From Eutreptiella sp. 'Long Island Sound 2002' (lineage: Eukaryota; Euglenozoa; Euglenophyceae; Eutreptiales; Eutreptiaceae), in contig OZ038383.1 of assembly GCA_964036045.1 (NCBI GenBank), forward strand, positions 116,894,431-116,958,430: 64,000 bases of DNA, given 5' to 3'. The position numbers and the translations under genes are program-made. Under the pieces are notes generated by a model that was not told where the DNA came from, did no database searches, and worked only from the letters and a program-made list of their open reading frames with translations. Shown here piece by piece: positions 32,076 to 42,745 of the stretch; the first letter of the stretch is position 1, and each line of letters opens with the position of its first letter.

Positions 32076-33470
32076 CTAATCTTCGTCATCCTCCATGTCC
32101 TCGTCTTCTTCCCCGTCACTCTCCTCCTCCTCCTCACTCTCTTCCTCCTCATCCTCCGCCCCCTCCTCCTCACTCTCCTCCTGCGTGTCATCCTCACTCT
32201 CCTCCCTCTCGCTTCCATCCTCCTCGGCCTCTTCGCTCTCCTCCTCCACATCCGCCTCTACCACCCCGGTCACCCCATGTGCCACGGCAAAGCACCCCAC
32301 ATGGTACCACTTGCCACACCCACAACAAACGTAGTGGGTCTTGCCCGGTTGCAATGGGTGCACACCCGGCGGCCCGGCATCCGCACCGGCACGTGGATGG
32401 GCTTGGCCACTGCCACTTTAAAAAAGCGGTGTCGGATAGGGTCCCACTGCCAGTCAAACATGGTACCCGTTTGGGCCCCCCCGAGAGACCGGCAAGTTGC
32501 GTATCTGTTGACCACGCCGTACCGCTGGACAAACGCACGCACCGCATGCGACCAAGTCATCTGACGTCCCATGTGGCGCATCTGGAGGGCCATCTGGTTG
32601 ACGCCATCCACCCCACGCGACAAATGGCGGTAGCTGGCGACCACCGGGTTCACCTCATTCCAGCTGCGGCGATGCACGCGTCCGGCTGGTGGGAAGGGGA
32701 CGTTCGTGAGCATTGGCACTACGCGAGGCGGCTTGTGACCCACCTTTGGGTTCTTGAAGACCACCATGGCGTACCTCGCGTCGTCCACAGCGCACGTGGC
32801 GGTTTGCCCCTCTGCTGTTAGCTATCCAGCCCTGTCCAAACCGTAGGAGGAGCGCTTCCTCATCATCAAGAAAGCGTGCCTCTCCGGAGCGAGGTCACGC
32901 GCTGATTCGTGCGATCCAAAAAAGCAATCCGCACAGAGGATTGTCCCGGAAAGGAGGAGACCTACCCACATGGTCATGATCTGCTAGGCATTGAAGTTGC
33001 CTCCACTGTTGCCCAACCGCCGTAGGTGCCCGCCTCTGCCCGTGTACAGGTACATGTCCACCACATTCCCACTAGTGGCATCGGCAAGCCGGCAATGAAC
33101 ATCTGTAGTGGGCCGGCACGTATGCCTTTGTGCGGCACCACGGACTCATCCCCGCAAGCCGCGCCACCCAACCGCCAGGCACGAACCCACTGCCCGTTGC
33201 ACTCCTCCAGTAGCTCAACAACGTTGGGCCGGATGTTACGGCGCAAGACGCAGTACTCCTTGCGGCTTAACAATTGTGCCATGAAGTGGTTGTATAGCAA
33301 CCCGTCCCGTTCCCAGATGCCATCTACTTGCAGGCGCCGTACCATGCCTAGTAAGGGGATGAAGGCGTTGTATCTACGGAAATGGCAGCCACCGCTAGCA
33401 TCGATTGGGACAAACACTACAATCCATTGGGCCAACCGCTAGAATCAAGTGATTGGTACTAGGGGGATCA
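32076..33470 (-). pseudogene. piggyBac-like transposase, decayed
   Basis: Cut-and-paste transposase using three Asp residues. Frame 33435-32974 starts with FRRYNAFIPLLGMVRRLQVD and carries the first Asp in CGDESVVPHKGIRAGP (codon near 33150). A one-base shift near 33085 leads to SGNVVDMYLYTGRGG. After TAG 32986-32984 the second Asp is in SGTILCADCFFGSHES (near 32929). After TAG 32824-32822 the third is in SYRHLSRGVDGVNQM (near 32608), followed by the WSHAVRAFVQRYGVVNRYA helix. The C-terminal Cys/His-rich domain (CTHC, then HYVCCGCGKWYHVGCF) is split by another one-base shift near 32350. An unusual Glu/Asp-rich tail of about 60 residues follows and ends at 32076. With two shifts and two nonsense codons the copy is inactive, but the ordered DDD triad makes the family call firm. 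Confidence 0.8.
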
Positions 33471-33734
33471 AGGGAAGAGCTTCGCCTTTCGGAGGGATGC
33501 CCGCTCTAATTCCTAGATGGGAGCCAACATGTGGTCCCACACCTCATCCTCGGTGTACCCGATAGTTGAGTTTGCCGTGGCCGGACTCCATGCATGATAT
33601 TTGCTGCACAATCATCCAAGAAGACTGCAGCGGCATAAAGATTCGTGGGAAATGACATTTTCGAAGAGCGGTGTGTCTGCATAACACGGAACATGTACAT
33701 TAAGACTCCAAAGGTAGTACCGGAGGCAGCGCCG

Positions 33735-33815
33735 AGAACGTGCAACACGCGCAGAACGCGCCACACGCAGTCCAGAGACAGAGTCAGAGGCAACACGCAG
33801 CACACGTAGCACAGG
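33735..33815 (-). repeat. Introner-like repeat, copy 2
   Basis: Contains GTGCAACACGCGCAGAACGC, the middle GTCCAGAGACAGAGTCAGAG, and GCAACACGCAGCACACGTAG. It lies upstream of the piggyBac-like ORF on the same strand, where an intron of a 5' exon could be, but the exons are not clear. Confidence 0.6.
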
Positions 33816-34278
33816 GCAGTGTCTGTGTTTTTTTTCTTGGGGGGGGTTTGAGCCTCAATTCCCCTACCACACAGCAATGTGCAGCGGAGGGGGGGTGCTT
33901 CAACCTCGATTCCCCGACCACAGAGCAATCGGCAACAGGTGTGGTATCTTTTTTTGCGGGACACCACCAGTTCGCTTGTGCTGGGCGCAGACCGGGCACT
34001 ACATGTCTGATCGCCATAATACTCCATTATTGTACCGCCAAGAAACCGGTATTTCTACCACAAATCGCGACGCCACCAGTCCGGCGCCTGTTGAGAAAAG
34101 GAGCCTGTCTGCGCTGAAACTTTCCAAGGGGGAACCCGCAAAGCGGGCTGTGAACTCTGACGCCCCCGGGACTCGTTGGGGTCCGGCCATTCCGTACTCG
34201 GTTCCCCAAGCGGGGAGAAAAAACCCTCTAACCCCTCACCCTCCCACCCCGCCTCCCCCTCCCACCCCTCCGACCCCT

Positions 34279-37048
34279 CTACAATTCCATGAGGTCGCCG
34301 TCCGTCACCTTGCCCTCGGCAGCCGTCTCCGTATCTGGAGCCCCTTTCGGTTCGGTTCGGCGTTCCGGCGAGTCGGGGGGCTCCTCCTTCACTCGCACAG
34401 AAGCCTGCAGAACACGGAAAACGGGGTGCTGTCCTCCAGAGGAGGGCAAGAATCGAGACACATGCAACGCGTAACACGCGCAGAACGCGCAACACACGGC
34501 GGGGCGGATTCCAGAGGCACAATAGAACCATACGGGCATGACACGCAAACGGAACTGGCACCACAACCCGCATCTGCTCACCTGCCGGACCACCATCGCC
34601 CCCTACCCAGACCTCCGCACCCGCTGCAGCGCCTTCTGCAGCGCCTTCTGCGGCCTCCTTGGGCCCTTGTTTGGCCTCCTCACCTTTGGTCTCCGGGTGA
34701 AGCTTCTGCAGAACGCGGACAACGCGACGTCTCTCCTCCAAAGGCAACGCGGAGGCACGACATGTAGAACGCGCAGGACGCGCAACACGCGCAACACGTA
34801 GCGCAGCGGCCTCTGGACGCGACAAAGAAGCACACGCGGAGAACACGCAGCACGATAACCTACTGCTCCTCCATGGCACCAGCGCTAGATCCTTCTGCTC
34901 TGATGCTCTAAGGCTGATCGTCCCGTGTCTCGCTGGTCTCCTCCGGATCCTGTGAAAACACAAGGGGGGCCACCGAAATGCAAAACATTGTGCAGACGAG
35001 ACCGGGGGTCCACATACACGTGACTCACGGCTCTGCACAAACCACGCATTGAAAGCCGCAACGGAGGACGTACGATCGGGATGGTTCCGCAGCCGCCCAC
35101 GCACCTTCTTGATCTGTGCCACATCGGTGAACGGGCCAAGCAGCGCCTCCGGGTGAAGCTCGGGCGGCTCGCCTGTGGCGAAGGGGGGCGCGCCATAGGG
35201 TAGGGAAGGCCGGGGGCCCCGCGGCGGCGCGCCATGCGGCGGAGGCGGCGGGGGGGGGGGGGGGGCGGCGGCGGCGGATAGGGGTGCCACTGCGGGTCTT
35301 GGTGGTACGACTGTCGGGGTTGGCGGTGGGCATGAGGCGGCGGGTACTGTAGTGGCGGGGGGGGGAAGGTGCGGGTACCCGCTCATGTGAGGGGGCTCCC
35401 AATCCCAAGCGGCAGTCCGCACAACGCGTAACACAGAAAGTCCTCCTCCAGAAGCGTGCGTGCAACCATACGTGCAACACGCGTAAAACGCGCATCACGC
35501 TACCATGGGCCTCCGTAGGCGCGGCGGAGGCAACAGCACGCACACCACCGAGACCACAAAGCACACAAATACCCGCGGTTTCTTCGCCGCCAGCTCTCGG
35601 GTGCGCACCAGCGACCATGCTCCGGACGCCGGCAGTTCGAGGTTCCGTTCCTCTTCCAATTCGTACGCCATGAGGCCGGCCATCCGGACAAACCGGACGA
35701 ACCTCTCCTGCAGAACGCAGAAAACGGGAATTTTTCTCCAGAGGCAGGCTAGAAGCAAACGCGCAGAACGCGCGGAACGCGCATGACGCGCGGCACGACT
35801 ATGTAGAAACACAACAGAGGACGTGCGCAAGACCTACAAAACATCCGTTTCCATGTCAACAATGTCTTCGATGCCGATTGCGCTGACCCGATCGGGCTTG
35901 CCACCTCCATGACCACCTCGCAGGCCCTCCATCTTCAGCATGGCCAGACTGATACCCTCCAATGGCGGGCTGAGGTCCACCGGCCATTGCGGTGCAGCGG
36001 CACAACCCGTACAAACCGAAAGGCCCTTCAAAATCCCCTCCACCACTTGCCGCGGGCTGCTCGAGGGATACCGCTTTTCGAAATACTCACGGGCTGCTGC
36101 AGCCGACTGGGCGTTCTTCGTCCCGCATCTCACTACGCTTTGCAGGCTCAGGGCCCGGACACTAGTGTGCAGCAGAACTGCCAAACCGATCTCTTGCCCG
36201 GACTTGGGTTCCGCCCACAGGCACTCCTTGTAGTGCATCACCGATCCGCCCACGGTCGCATTGAGATCCGTCTCCAAGATTCTCTGCGTTGTGTGCAAAT
36301 CACGGTCGTACCCGCCTTCATGCTGGAACCTCTCTGCTCTTGTCGGTGCGGCGTTGATGCTCTTTTGCGGGCCCTTCCCGCCAATTGCAAAGGACACGTG
36401 CCCACGGGCCAGCTCGTCCTTGACCTTCTTTTTCTTGGGCATCTCCGCCTCAAACTTCTTCGGTGGCACCTTGGGCGGGCTCCGCTCCTCCGACTTCCGC
36501 TTCTTCTTCTCTGCCATTGTCTGCGGCTCCTGCTTCACCTTCAGCATGGTGGACCGTGCTGCCTTGGCGGAAGAAGAAGAGTGTTTCTCCGGCACAACGG
36601 GGTCCTCTGACTCGTCCTCGGAATGCTCCTTCTTCGGTGCGCCTCGGGCCTGCTTCTTGCCACTTGCTGGCTCGTCGTCCTCTTCCTCCTCGGTCTCCTC
36701 TTCCTCTTCCTCGTCTCCGTTGTCCGCTGATGCCTCCTCCTCCTCTTCCTCCTCACTCTCTTCTTCTTTGACCTCCAACCAGGTCCACAACCGGTTCGCT
36801 TGGATCTGCAGAACGCGCAGCACGTGTAACACGATGGCGGCGGACCCCGGAGGCGAAACGAGAGGCACATCACGGGAACGCGCAGAACGCGCAACACGCG
36901 CAACACGCGTATGACACGGGGCAAAATCACTTACCGATGCAACACGCAGCACGCGCAGTACAACCTTTGTGTACTCGAACCATCCATTCGGCTTGGCACG
37001 GCAATCTTGGACATTTGCGGGATCGCGCTTTCCTTTCTTCGTCTTAAT
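34279..37048 (-). CDS. Multi-exon gene with introner-like introns; acidic, chromatin-protein-like
   Basis: Exons inferred from frame, GT and AG. B: 37048 to 36965 or 36935 (IKTKKGKRDPANVQ). C: 36805-35838 or 35834 (WTWLEVKEEESEEEEEE, KVKQEP, a Lys-rich NLS-like block, then ARGHVSFAIGGKG and AREYFEKRYPSSSPRQVVEG). D: 35707-35573 (MAGLMAYELEEERNLELP). E: about 35420-35029 (Pro-rich, then PDRTSSVAAFNAWFVQS). F: 34949-34864. G: 34705-34568 (KLHPETKGEEAKQG). H: 34404-34279 (ASVRVKEEPPDSPERR, ending GDLMEL and TAG). Phases agree across E-F-G-H, but exon F has TAG 34887-34885, and exon C ends in TAG exactly at a donor-like GT, so the model may be two genes or a decaying one. VKQEP and VKEEP fit SUMO-site consensus. 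No named family. An upstream exon near 37.2-37.6 kb is possible. Confidence 0.5.
34405..34567 (-). repeat. Introner-like intron between exons G and H (copy 3)
   Basis: A 163-bp intron. Donor GTTGTGGTG, acceptor CCGTGTTCTGCAG (minus strand). Its interior has CGTGTGTTGCGCGTTCTGCG, then CTGCCTCTGGAG-like middle sequence (CTCCTCTGGAGG). It joins codon-phase-0 exons (EQMR to ASVR). Confidence 0.65.
34706..34863 (-). repeat. Introner-like intron between exons F and G (copy 4)
   Basis: A 158-bp intron. Donor GTAGGTTATCGTGCTGCG, acceptor GTCCGCGTTCTGCAG. The interior carries CGTGTTGCGCGTGTTGCGCG and the middle TGCCTTTGGAGGAGAG. Phase 0 at both ends in the chosen frame. Confidence 0.65.
35418..35572 (-). 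repeat. Introner-like intron between exons D and E (copy 5)
   Basis: Donor GTATTTGTGTGC at 35572. The interior has CGCGTTTTACGCGTGTTGCA and the middle ACGCTTCTGGAGGAGG. The expected acceptor TTCTGCAG appears here as TTGTGCGG, so the 3' splice site looks mutated or lies elsewhere. Confidence 0.5.
35708..35837 (-). repeat. Introner-like intron between exons C and D (copy 6)
   Basis: A 130-bp intron (126 bp if the donor is the GT at 35833). Donor-like GTAGGTCTTGCGC, acceptor TTTTCTGCGTTCTGCAG. The interior has GCGCGTTCCGCGCGTTCTGC and the middle GCTTCTAGCCTGCCTCTGGA, the clearest version of the shared core. Confidence 0.7.
36806..36964 (-). repeat. Introner-like intron between exons B and C (copy 7)
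   Basis: Alternative donors GTTGTACTGCGCG (36964) and consensus-like GTAAGT (36934). Acceptor CGCGTTCTGCAG just before exon C at 36805. Holds CGTGTTGCGCGTGTTGCGCG and the middle CTCTCGTTTCGCCTCCGGGG. Confidence 0.7.
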
Positions 37049-37519
37049 CTGCAGGCAGTTGGTGGGTCAAGCAGCTTATTGAAAATGGATACTGGGGACT
37101 GTCACGGTGCGACCATACAAAACCACATGGCACGTGTCATGCATGGATACTTGATATGCGGTCACGTTGGTGAGGAACATCTCATCCTCTCAGCTATCCT
37201 TGCTGCCGACCTTCTTGCGGTTCACCCAAGCTGGCTGCCACCTAGCCGTGAAGAAATGTGTGGCACGGCCCCAGAAGCATAAACAAAAAGGCGAAACGAC
37301 CGGCATCGACGTGGGAGGCATCATAAGGCGCAACACCAGCACTCCACCCCATTGAACAATCACATACATGCCTGCTGTTTGATCTGGAACACTATGAACG
37401 TGTTGTGCTTCAGCGTGGCCGCGCTCCCCCAACTGCCCAGGTGGCGCCCCTTGGCGAGCCACTGCTTGTGGCTGTCCGGGAAAAGGGGTGCGGGCATAAA
37501 GAAAGGGTGGTGGTACATG

Positions 37520-37710
37520 AGGACACGTAACTCGCGCAAAACATGGGTTCCGGCCCCCAGAAGCATGGTGTTCGTTACGCGCGGCACGCGGAACACGCCT
37601 TGCACGGATATGCAACACCTGTTATTCGGTTTCCAGAGGCACACCTAGAATCGAACGCTTAGAACACGTAACACGCGTAACACGCGCGGCACACGGAGCA
37701 CGAAAGCCAA
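37520..37710 (-). repeat. Introner-like repeat, copy 8
   Basis: Carries GAACACGTAACACGCGTAAC, the middle TTTCCAGAGGCACACCTAGA, and a further ACGCGCGGCACGCGGAACAC half on the other side (plus-strand readings). It is the most 5' copy relative to the minus-strand gene and probably marks another intron, but its exons are not resolved. Confidence 0.55.
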
Positions 37711-38628
37711 GGTAGAGGCAACGGCACGATACGCTTCTCACATGGAAAACGGTGGAAATGAACAAAACGGATGCTTCCACGACGTCTGGCACGTTCGAAA
37801 AACCCCCCGGAACAGCGAAACTTTATGGATTCATTTTTGACGAATAAAAAACGTTGATTCCGTTCTGCGCGTGGTAGACAAAGGAATATATGGGACACTA
37901 CTCTACAATGCTCCTCCATTCCTCAAAAAGAAATTGCGTCCACTATTGTGGCTGGCATGGCGAATCACATGTCCTCGATCCTGGGACCGACTCACATAGC
38001 GCCGAGTTTCCCCCCACCCCCACCCCGATTACAGTTTCTGCTTGGGTGGAGAATCCATTGGAAAAAGGCTACAAAACAACCTTGGACTCCTTGAGTACCA
38101 AGGGGTATGTTTACCTTCTTCGGTGAGACAAGAAATGTTTCGAGAAGGAGCGAAAAAAGTAGAAGATAGTGAGTCACTCATTACGTTTAGAGTCAAATGT
38201 TGAACATAAGAAGGAAAAGCTAAGAAGGAAAAAGGAACACAAAGGATCACAGAAGCACTCCAATAATAGACCACGATCACAGTCATCATCACCAAAGCGG
38301 AGGCATCAAAAACGCAAACGAGCCGGTCTCTTTCCACACCCAACTCCAGATTCACGCCACACAATCCCACACACTCTCCACATCACACAAACATGCCACA
38401 ACCATGGCAAGGGCGTCCAAAATACCATACAATTGGTCAACAAGCACCACTACCTCATACAACGTAGTTCACTCCACCACATCAAGAATGGAATCAACGA
38501 TGTTAACCGAAAAGGGTCACTACTTCGGATCCCAATAGAACTACCACTGGAATTGCCACTGGAGTAGGTCAAGCTATACCTCACCGCGTTTGGTGGGTGC
38601 CATTTGCAATGTCAAAGGGACTTTCTAA
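37711..38628. other. No supported gene
   Basis: A minus-strand frame at 37919-37659 begins MEEHCRVVSHIF and could be a first exon of the multi-exon gene, but nothing confirms it. The rest is open only in short low-complexity Lys/Ser/His-rich frames. Confidence 0.4.
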
Positions 38629-39705
38629 TTAATGGGGTTGAGTGTGTTGGATATAGAGACTCTCCAACAGACTCTCTTTGCTTCCATTGCCGTCTAGCCT
38701 GCTGCATATAAAATATGTCTGACATGATTTTCGCATACTAGCCTTCATTTGCCCATAAGCAGAGGTGATATACAACATACGATTGCAAGGAATGATGCTC
38801 ATGCAAGTGTCATCCAAAAATACACAACCCCAGCAAGAGGCGAATGAAGCAGAACACTCATTGTTATTGCCTTGCCCTTGTTTTGCAGAACATCTGGTCA
38901 CATTGGGTCTAGTCCTACCCACATCCACTGTGGTACTGACGGCCGTTCTTCAAGCAAAAACAGTTAAGAAAACGGTGAAAAATTTAGGTCAGATACCACA
39001 TGATTTGCGACATTGGATGCGAAATTTTTTGGACTCCGTGTCTCAATCTCTAGTGACCATGAAGCCCCATCAAGCAATATCCTGAGATATATTTAGGACC
39101 GTTTTGTTGAATACGCAGGTTTGTATACAAGATAAAATTCGGACATTGCATGCTTTGGTTGAGGAGTTAGATTTTCCGCTCTTTCTCTTTTGATAGAAAA
39201 TTGGAGATTAACCAAACCATTTCGTTTTTCACCCCTTGTATGTGGCTTTCTATAGTCTCACGACTAAGAGTTGCGATCCTAATCCGGCGTGTTCAACACC
39301 ACATGGCGATCCCGGCACGAGGTAGCGGTTGGTGGGCAGCGGATGAGGATGGATTGATGAAACCCAACAAATGAATGTATTGAGGTGTTGTTTTGGTTGT
39401 CAATGTTGGAGGGTAGGAGGAATAATTGCACCACAACTCCGGCACCAAAGGCAATTCTCTCCCTAGGGGGCATATTGGGGTGTTTTTGAAAGAACTCCGT
39501 TTTCGGGCAAACTAAATGGAAAAGTAGCACACGGCATAGATACTACCTCTTTGTGCTTGGACGCCCAATTGCAAATGAGGAGGAGTAGTCCAATTGGCAT
39601 ATGGTCGCTGTGCCACTTAAGGGCAAATGTTGTGCCACGTGAAACAATCCCTCCTGGATTCGCTTTCGTCTTGACATCTATAATTCTTGCCATGCTTGGT
39701 TTAAA
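38629..39705 (-). pseudogene. LINE-like relic with APE-type endonuclease end
   Basis: The frame 39693-39463 reads MARIIDVKTKANPGGIVSRG and then FALKWHSDHMPIGLLLLI. The Ser-Asp-His-x-Pro-Ile block (about 39609-39592) is the C-terminal catalytic motif of apurinic-type endonucleases of non-LTR retrotransposons, with the catalytic Asp and His. These enzymes nick the target to prime reverse transcription. A frame downstream on the same strand (38928-38629) has CVFLDDTCMS, which might be a worn catalytic box of the RT, but spacing from the endonuclease is shorter than normal, so the middle is deleted or unreadable. The open stretch 39530-39279 is protein-like but motif-free. Confidence 0.5.
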
Positions 39706-42249
39706 TAGAGATTGGATTCTTTGGGTTCAATACTATGTTTCTCAATAACCTGTTATTGATCTTCTTGTAGTCTCCCTCCCAGATTTGCAGAAGCTTCTTG
39801 AAAGTATTTTTGATTTCCTCGCGGCAACAGCCCGGAAAACTAGGTCCCATGTAATGGGCCACTAGGCGTCACAGGGAAGGAATCTGTTTTTGCACATGTG
39901 TCAGAAGAGCCGGTGATCTCGCCAATGAAATTGGTAGGTGCTCAAATGGTGCTTTTTCCTTTTCTCCTTGAATTTGTGCCGTAACACTGAGTAAACAACA
40001 ATGCGATGAGAGTAAGACATTGATTGCTGAAACCCTTGGTACCACGCCATTGGCCGCGACCCACCTCAATGTGTCTCATAGTGCTTCTGAAGAAACACCT
40101 TCTTTGAATGCCGAATCCAAAAACTTTTCAGCCCCCATGAAGTACTTCGTGTGGGAATAATTCATGAAGACAATTTTGAAATTATGAGTTTGTTGACACT
40201 GAAAGCAAATCCAGCAAAAAATCTTCAAATGGAGGGAGAGCCATGTCACAATGGATGGATCGAAATTGCACTGCGGCGTTCGATGGAAGAAACATGATAG
40301 GCATCATATTGGCCGTGTGCATCCCTCTGTGGCCATCAATTGGTGCCTTGTACTATGCTTGCCATGGAGAGATGTGTTTTCTCATTTCCCTGGAGAGATG
40401 TGTTTTCTCATTTGCTTGGTCTTGATGTTACCTACAAAACATCACATGAATACCGGTATGTATGTATGTATGCTTACTGCAACATGCATTCGAGCACCTG
40501 GCCTACACAAAGAGACCGCAGAGCCGCTCTGATAGTCTGATGCTAATGCTAAATGTCAGAGTTGAAAGAAATTTTCTGATTTGACACCAAAAGCGTGTCC
40601 ACCTTTTTCAAATAGGAGTTGTGTGCTCTACTCGTAGGACAAAGACATGGACGGGCGGTCGTGCCCAGGGATGCATTGGAAGAGAGAGAGGGGGGGGGGG
40701 GGGCACCCCCTCCCCAGGCGCCCAATCTACGCCCAGCCACTGTCTCCCTGGCGGCAAGTGCCATCGTCAAAGGCATTTGTAACCGATGGTGGGGAAGTTG
40801 TTGCACTGTGAGCACACTGCGTGCACAATGCCAAGCCTGGATACCGGGATGCTCACCCAAGATTACCTATCACGTGTCTAATAGCACGGCGAAATAACAA
40901 AGCGCACAAGACAACAAAGAAATTGCCTTCAAATCGGTGTTCGAATTTTCCTATCAACAAACCACTTAGCCTTGTAAGGTACAAGTATGTGGGGGCATGC
41001 AAGATGGTAGGAAGAATTAATTGGCTGGGTTTCCTCAATAGCATTGAAAGGTTGAGTCGAAGACAAATGACGATTAGGTTCCCCGTGGGTACTGAAACCA
41101 CCGAAGCAGAGCTCAGGGCGGCCTTGGTTTCCCCGAAGGTACTTCCTACGCACTTGGCCCCCACTTGTGGACGGAATGACTACATCATCCCTGCCTTCTC
41201 GGGGTCCCCATAGTGGGCAGAGTTCAACATGGCTACATCACCCCTACCTTCTCAGGGTGCCAATAGTGGGGAGAGTTCAATGTGGAGGATGAAAAATGGA
41301 TAAAAATGGTTGACTATGAGGGGGAATGGGTGACAATTCAAATGTACCACACCCAAAACGCATAAGAAGCTAAAAAAAAACCCAGTATGGAACCAAAAAC
41401 TTGTCAAAAGGGGCCAAAAGTAGGGTCCAAGTATTCGCCAACATCCAAAACTTTGCACTATGTGCACGCCATTCCCAGTAACTGCCCCAACCGCTTTGGC
41501 AACCTCCTCCAACCCCCTGTCTGAGGGCTTCTGAGGCTGCCTCTGAGGTGCCTTCCCTTCTAAAGCATCCTTGGTCGTGCCGCACACCGTATCATCAATC
41601 TATATGGGATATGATTGCCAAGTTACCGACCCTCCCATACCAACTGGTGGTCGCGCATCCATGCTCCCTTTCTCTGAAATTCTGCCGTATGTTGCGTAGA
41701 AGATTTCGCTCCCCTTTCCACGCCTATTCACGCAGTCTGGGGGACTGTGAGCCCCCACACCACGAGAAGGTCACTAGCGCTGGGTCTAACGGGGGTTGGA
41801 GGAGAACTGGGGGTTAGGGGGGGGGGGGGGCGCAGGGAATGTGGCGGATGCACACCGGATTTGTCAACAACATTCCTCCCAACGGGACGGGACCTATAAT
41901 ATATATACTGTAACAATGCCTCCCCACAATTTCCCCCTGCCCCTCTCCATTGTCCCGAGGGGTCATGCAAACACCCGTCACCAAAGCTATTGACGAGTTG
42001 ACGGGTGGGTGCAAAAGAAGGTGTTTTTTTCAGTTGCAGATTTTTTCCCTTTGTCTGTTGCTTTTTGGGCACAACTTGCTGCCAAAAGCCCATTTGGGAG
42101 GGGGTTCAGGGGGGGTATGGGGTATGGGGGGGGGGGCTAGGGTGATTTGGTGCGATAAATCACTGTACCCTTTTGTTTGCTTTACTTGCTGGTTTTCTTT
42201 TTGCAACACACCATTGTGTTTTTCCGTTTTTTTTTGATATTTTTTTTGA
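39706..42249. other. No supported gene
   Basis: Short frames only. G runs at about 40690-40703 and 41819-41830, a TATG microsatellite at 40457-40472, and a doubled block GAGAGATGTGTTTTCTCATTT (20-21 bp apart) near 40367-40412. A minus-strand frame 41164-40853 is protein-like but unrecognised. Confidence 0.5.
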
Positions 42250-42745
42250 ATCAACAATCTAGGGAATCTAACCTGATGTATGCCATAGGCACCAGTGTCC
42301 CCATTTTTGCTCTTGCTAGACTCTTTTGTTGTACCAAGAATTTTACATTATTAGTCTCATGTTTGCCATGGGTCCCAGTGTCCCCATTTTTGCCTTTGCT
42401 AGCCTCTGCTGGGGTACTAGGACTTTTAAATTTTTAGTTGGATGTTTGCCATGGGTCCCGGTGTCCCCATTTTTGCCCTTGCTGGCCTCTGCTAGTGCCC
42501 CAGCAATTTCAAATTTGTAGTTTGATGTTTTCCATGGGTGCCAGCATCCCAATTTCTGCCCAAGCTGGCCTCGGTTGGTTTTCTAGGAATTCTAAAGTTC
42601 TAGCCTGATGCTTGACATATGTTCTAGTGTCCCAATTTTTGCCCTTGCTGCCCTGTGCTGGTATACCAGGAATTTTAAATTCCTAGTCTGATGCTTGACA
42701 TATGTTCAAGTGACACGTCTCGATGTCCCAATTCTTGCCCTACAC
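42250..42745. repeat. 83-bp tandem repeat (six units)
   Basis: The block GTGTCCCCATTTTTGCC recurs with its TCCC at 42298, 42381, 42464, 42547, 42630 and 42726: 83 bp apart four times, then 96 bp. Each unit also has GCTGG-GGTAC-CAGGAATTTTAAAT-like sequence and a TGATGxTTGCCATGGG segment. Units diverge toward the right end. Confidence 0.9.

Noticed and set aside
32076-32260. Separate Ser-rich plus-strand protein (32095-32334)
   Set aside because: It is the complement of the GGA tract that encodes the acidic tail of the piggyBac-like protein.
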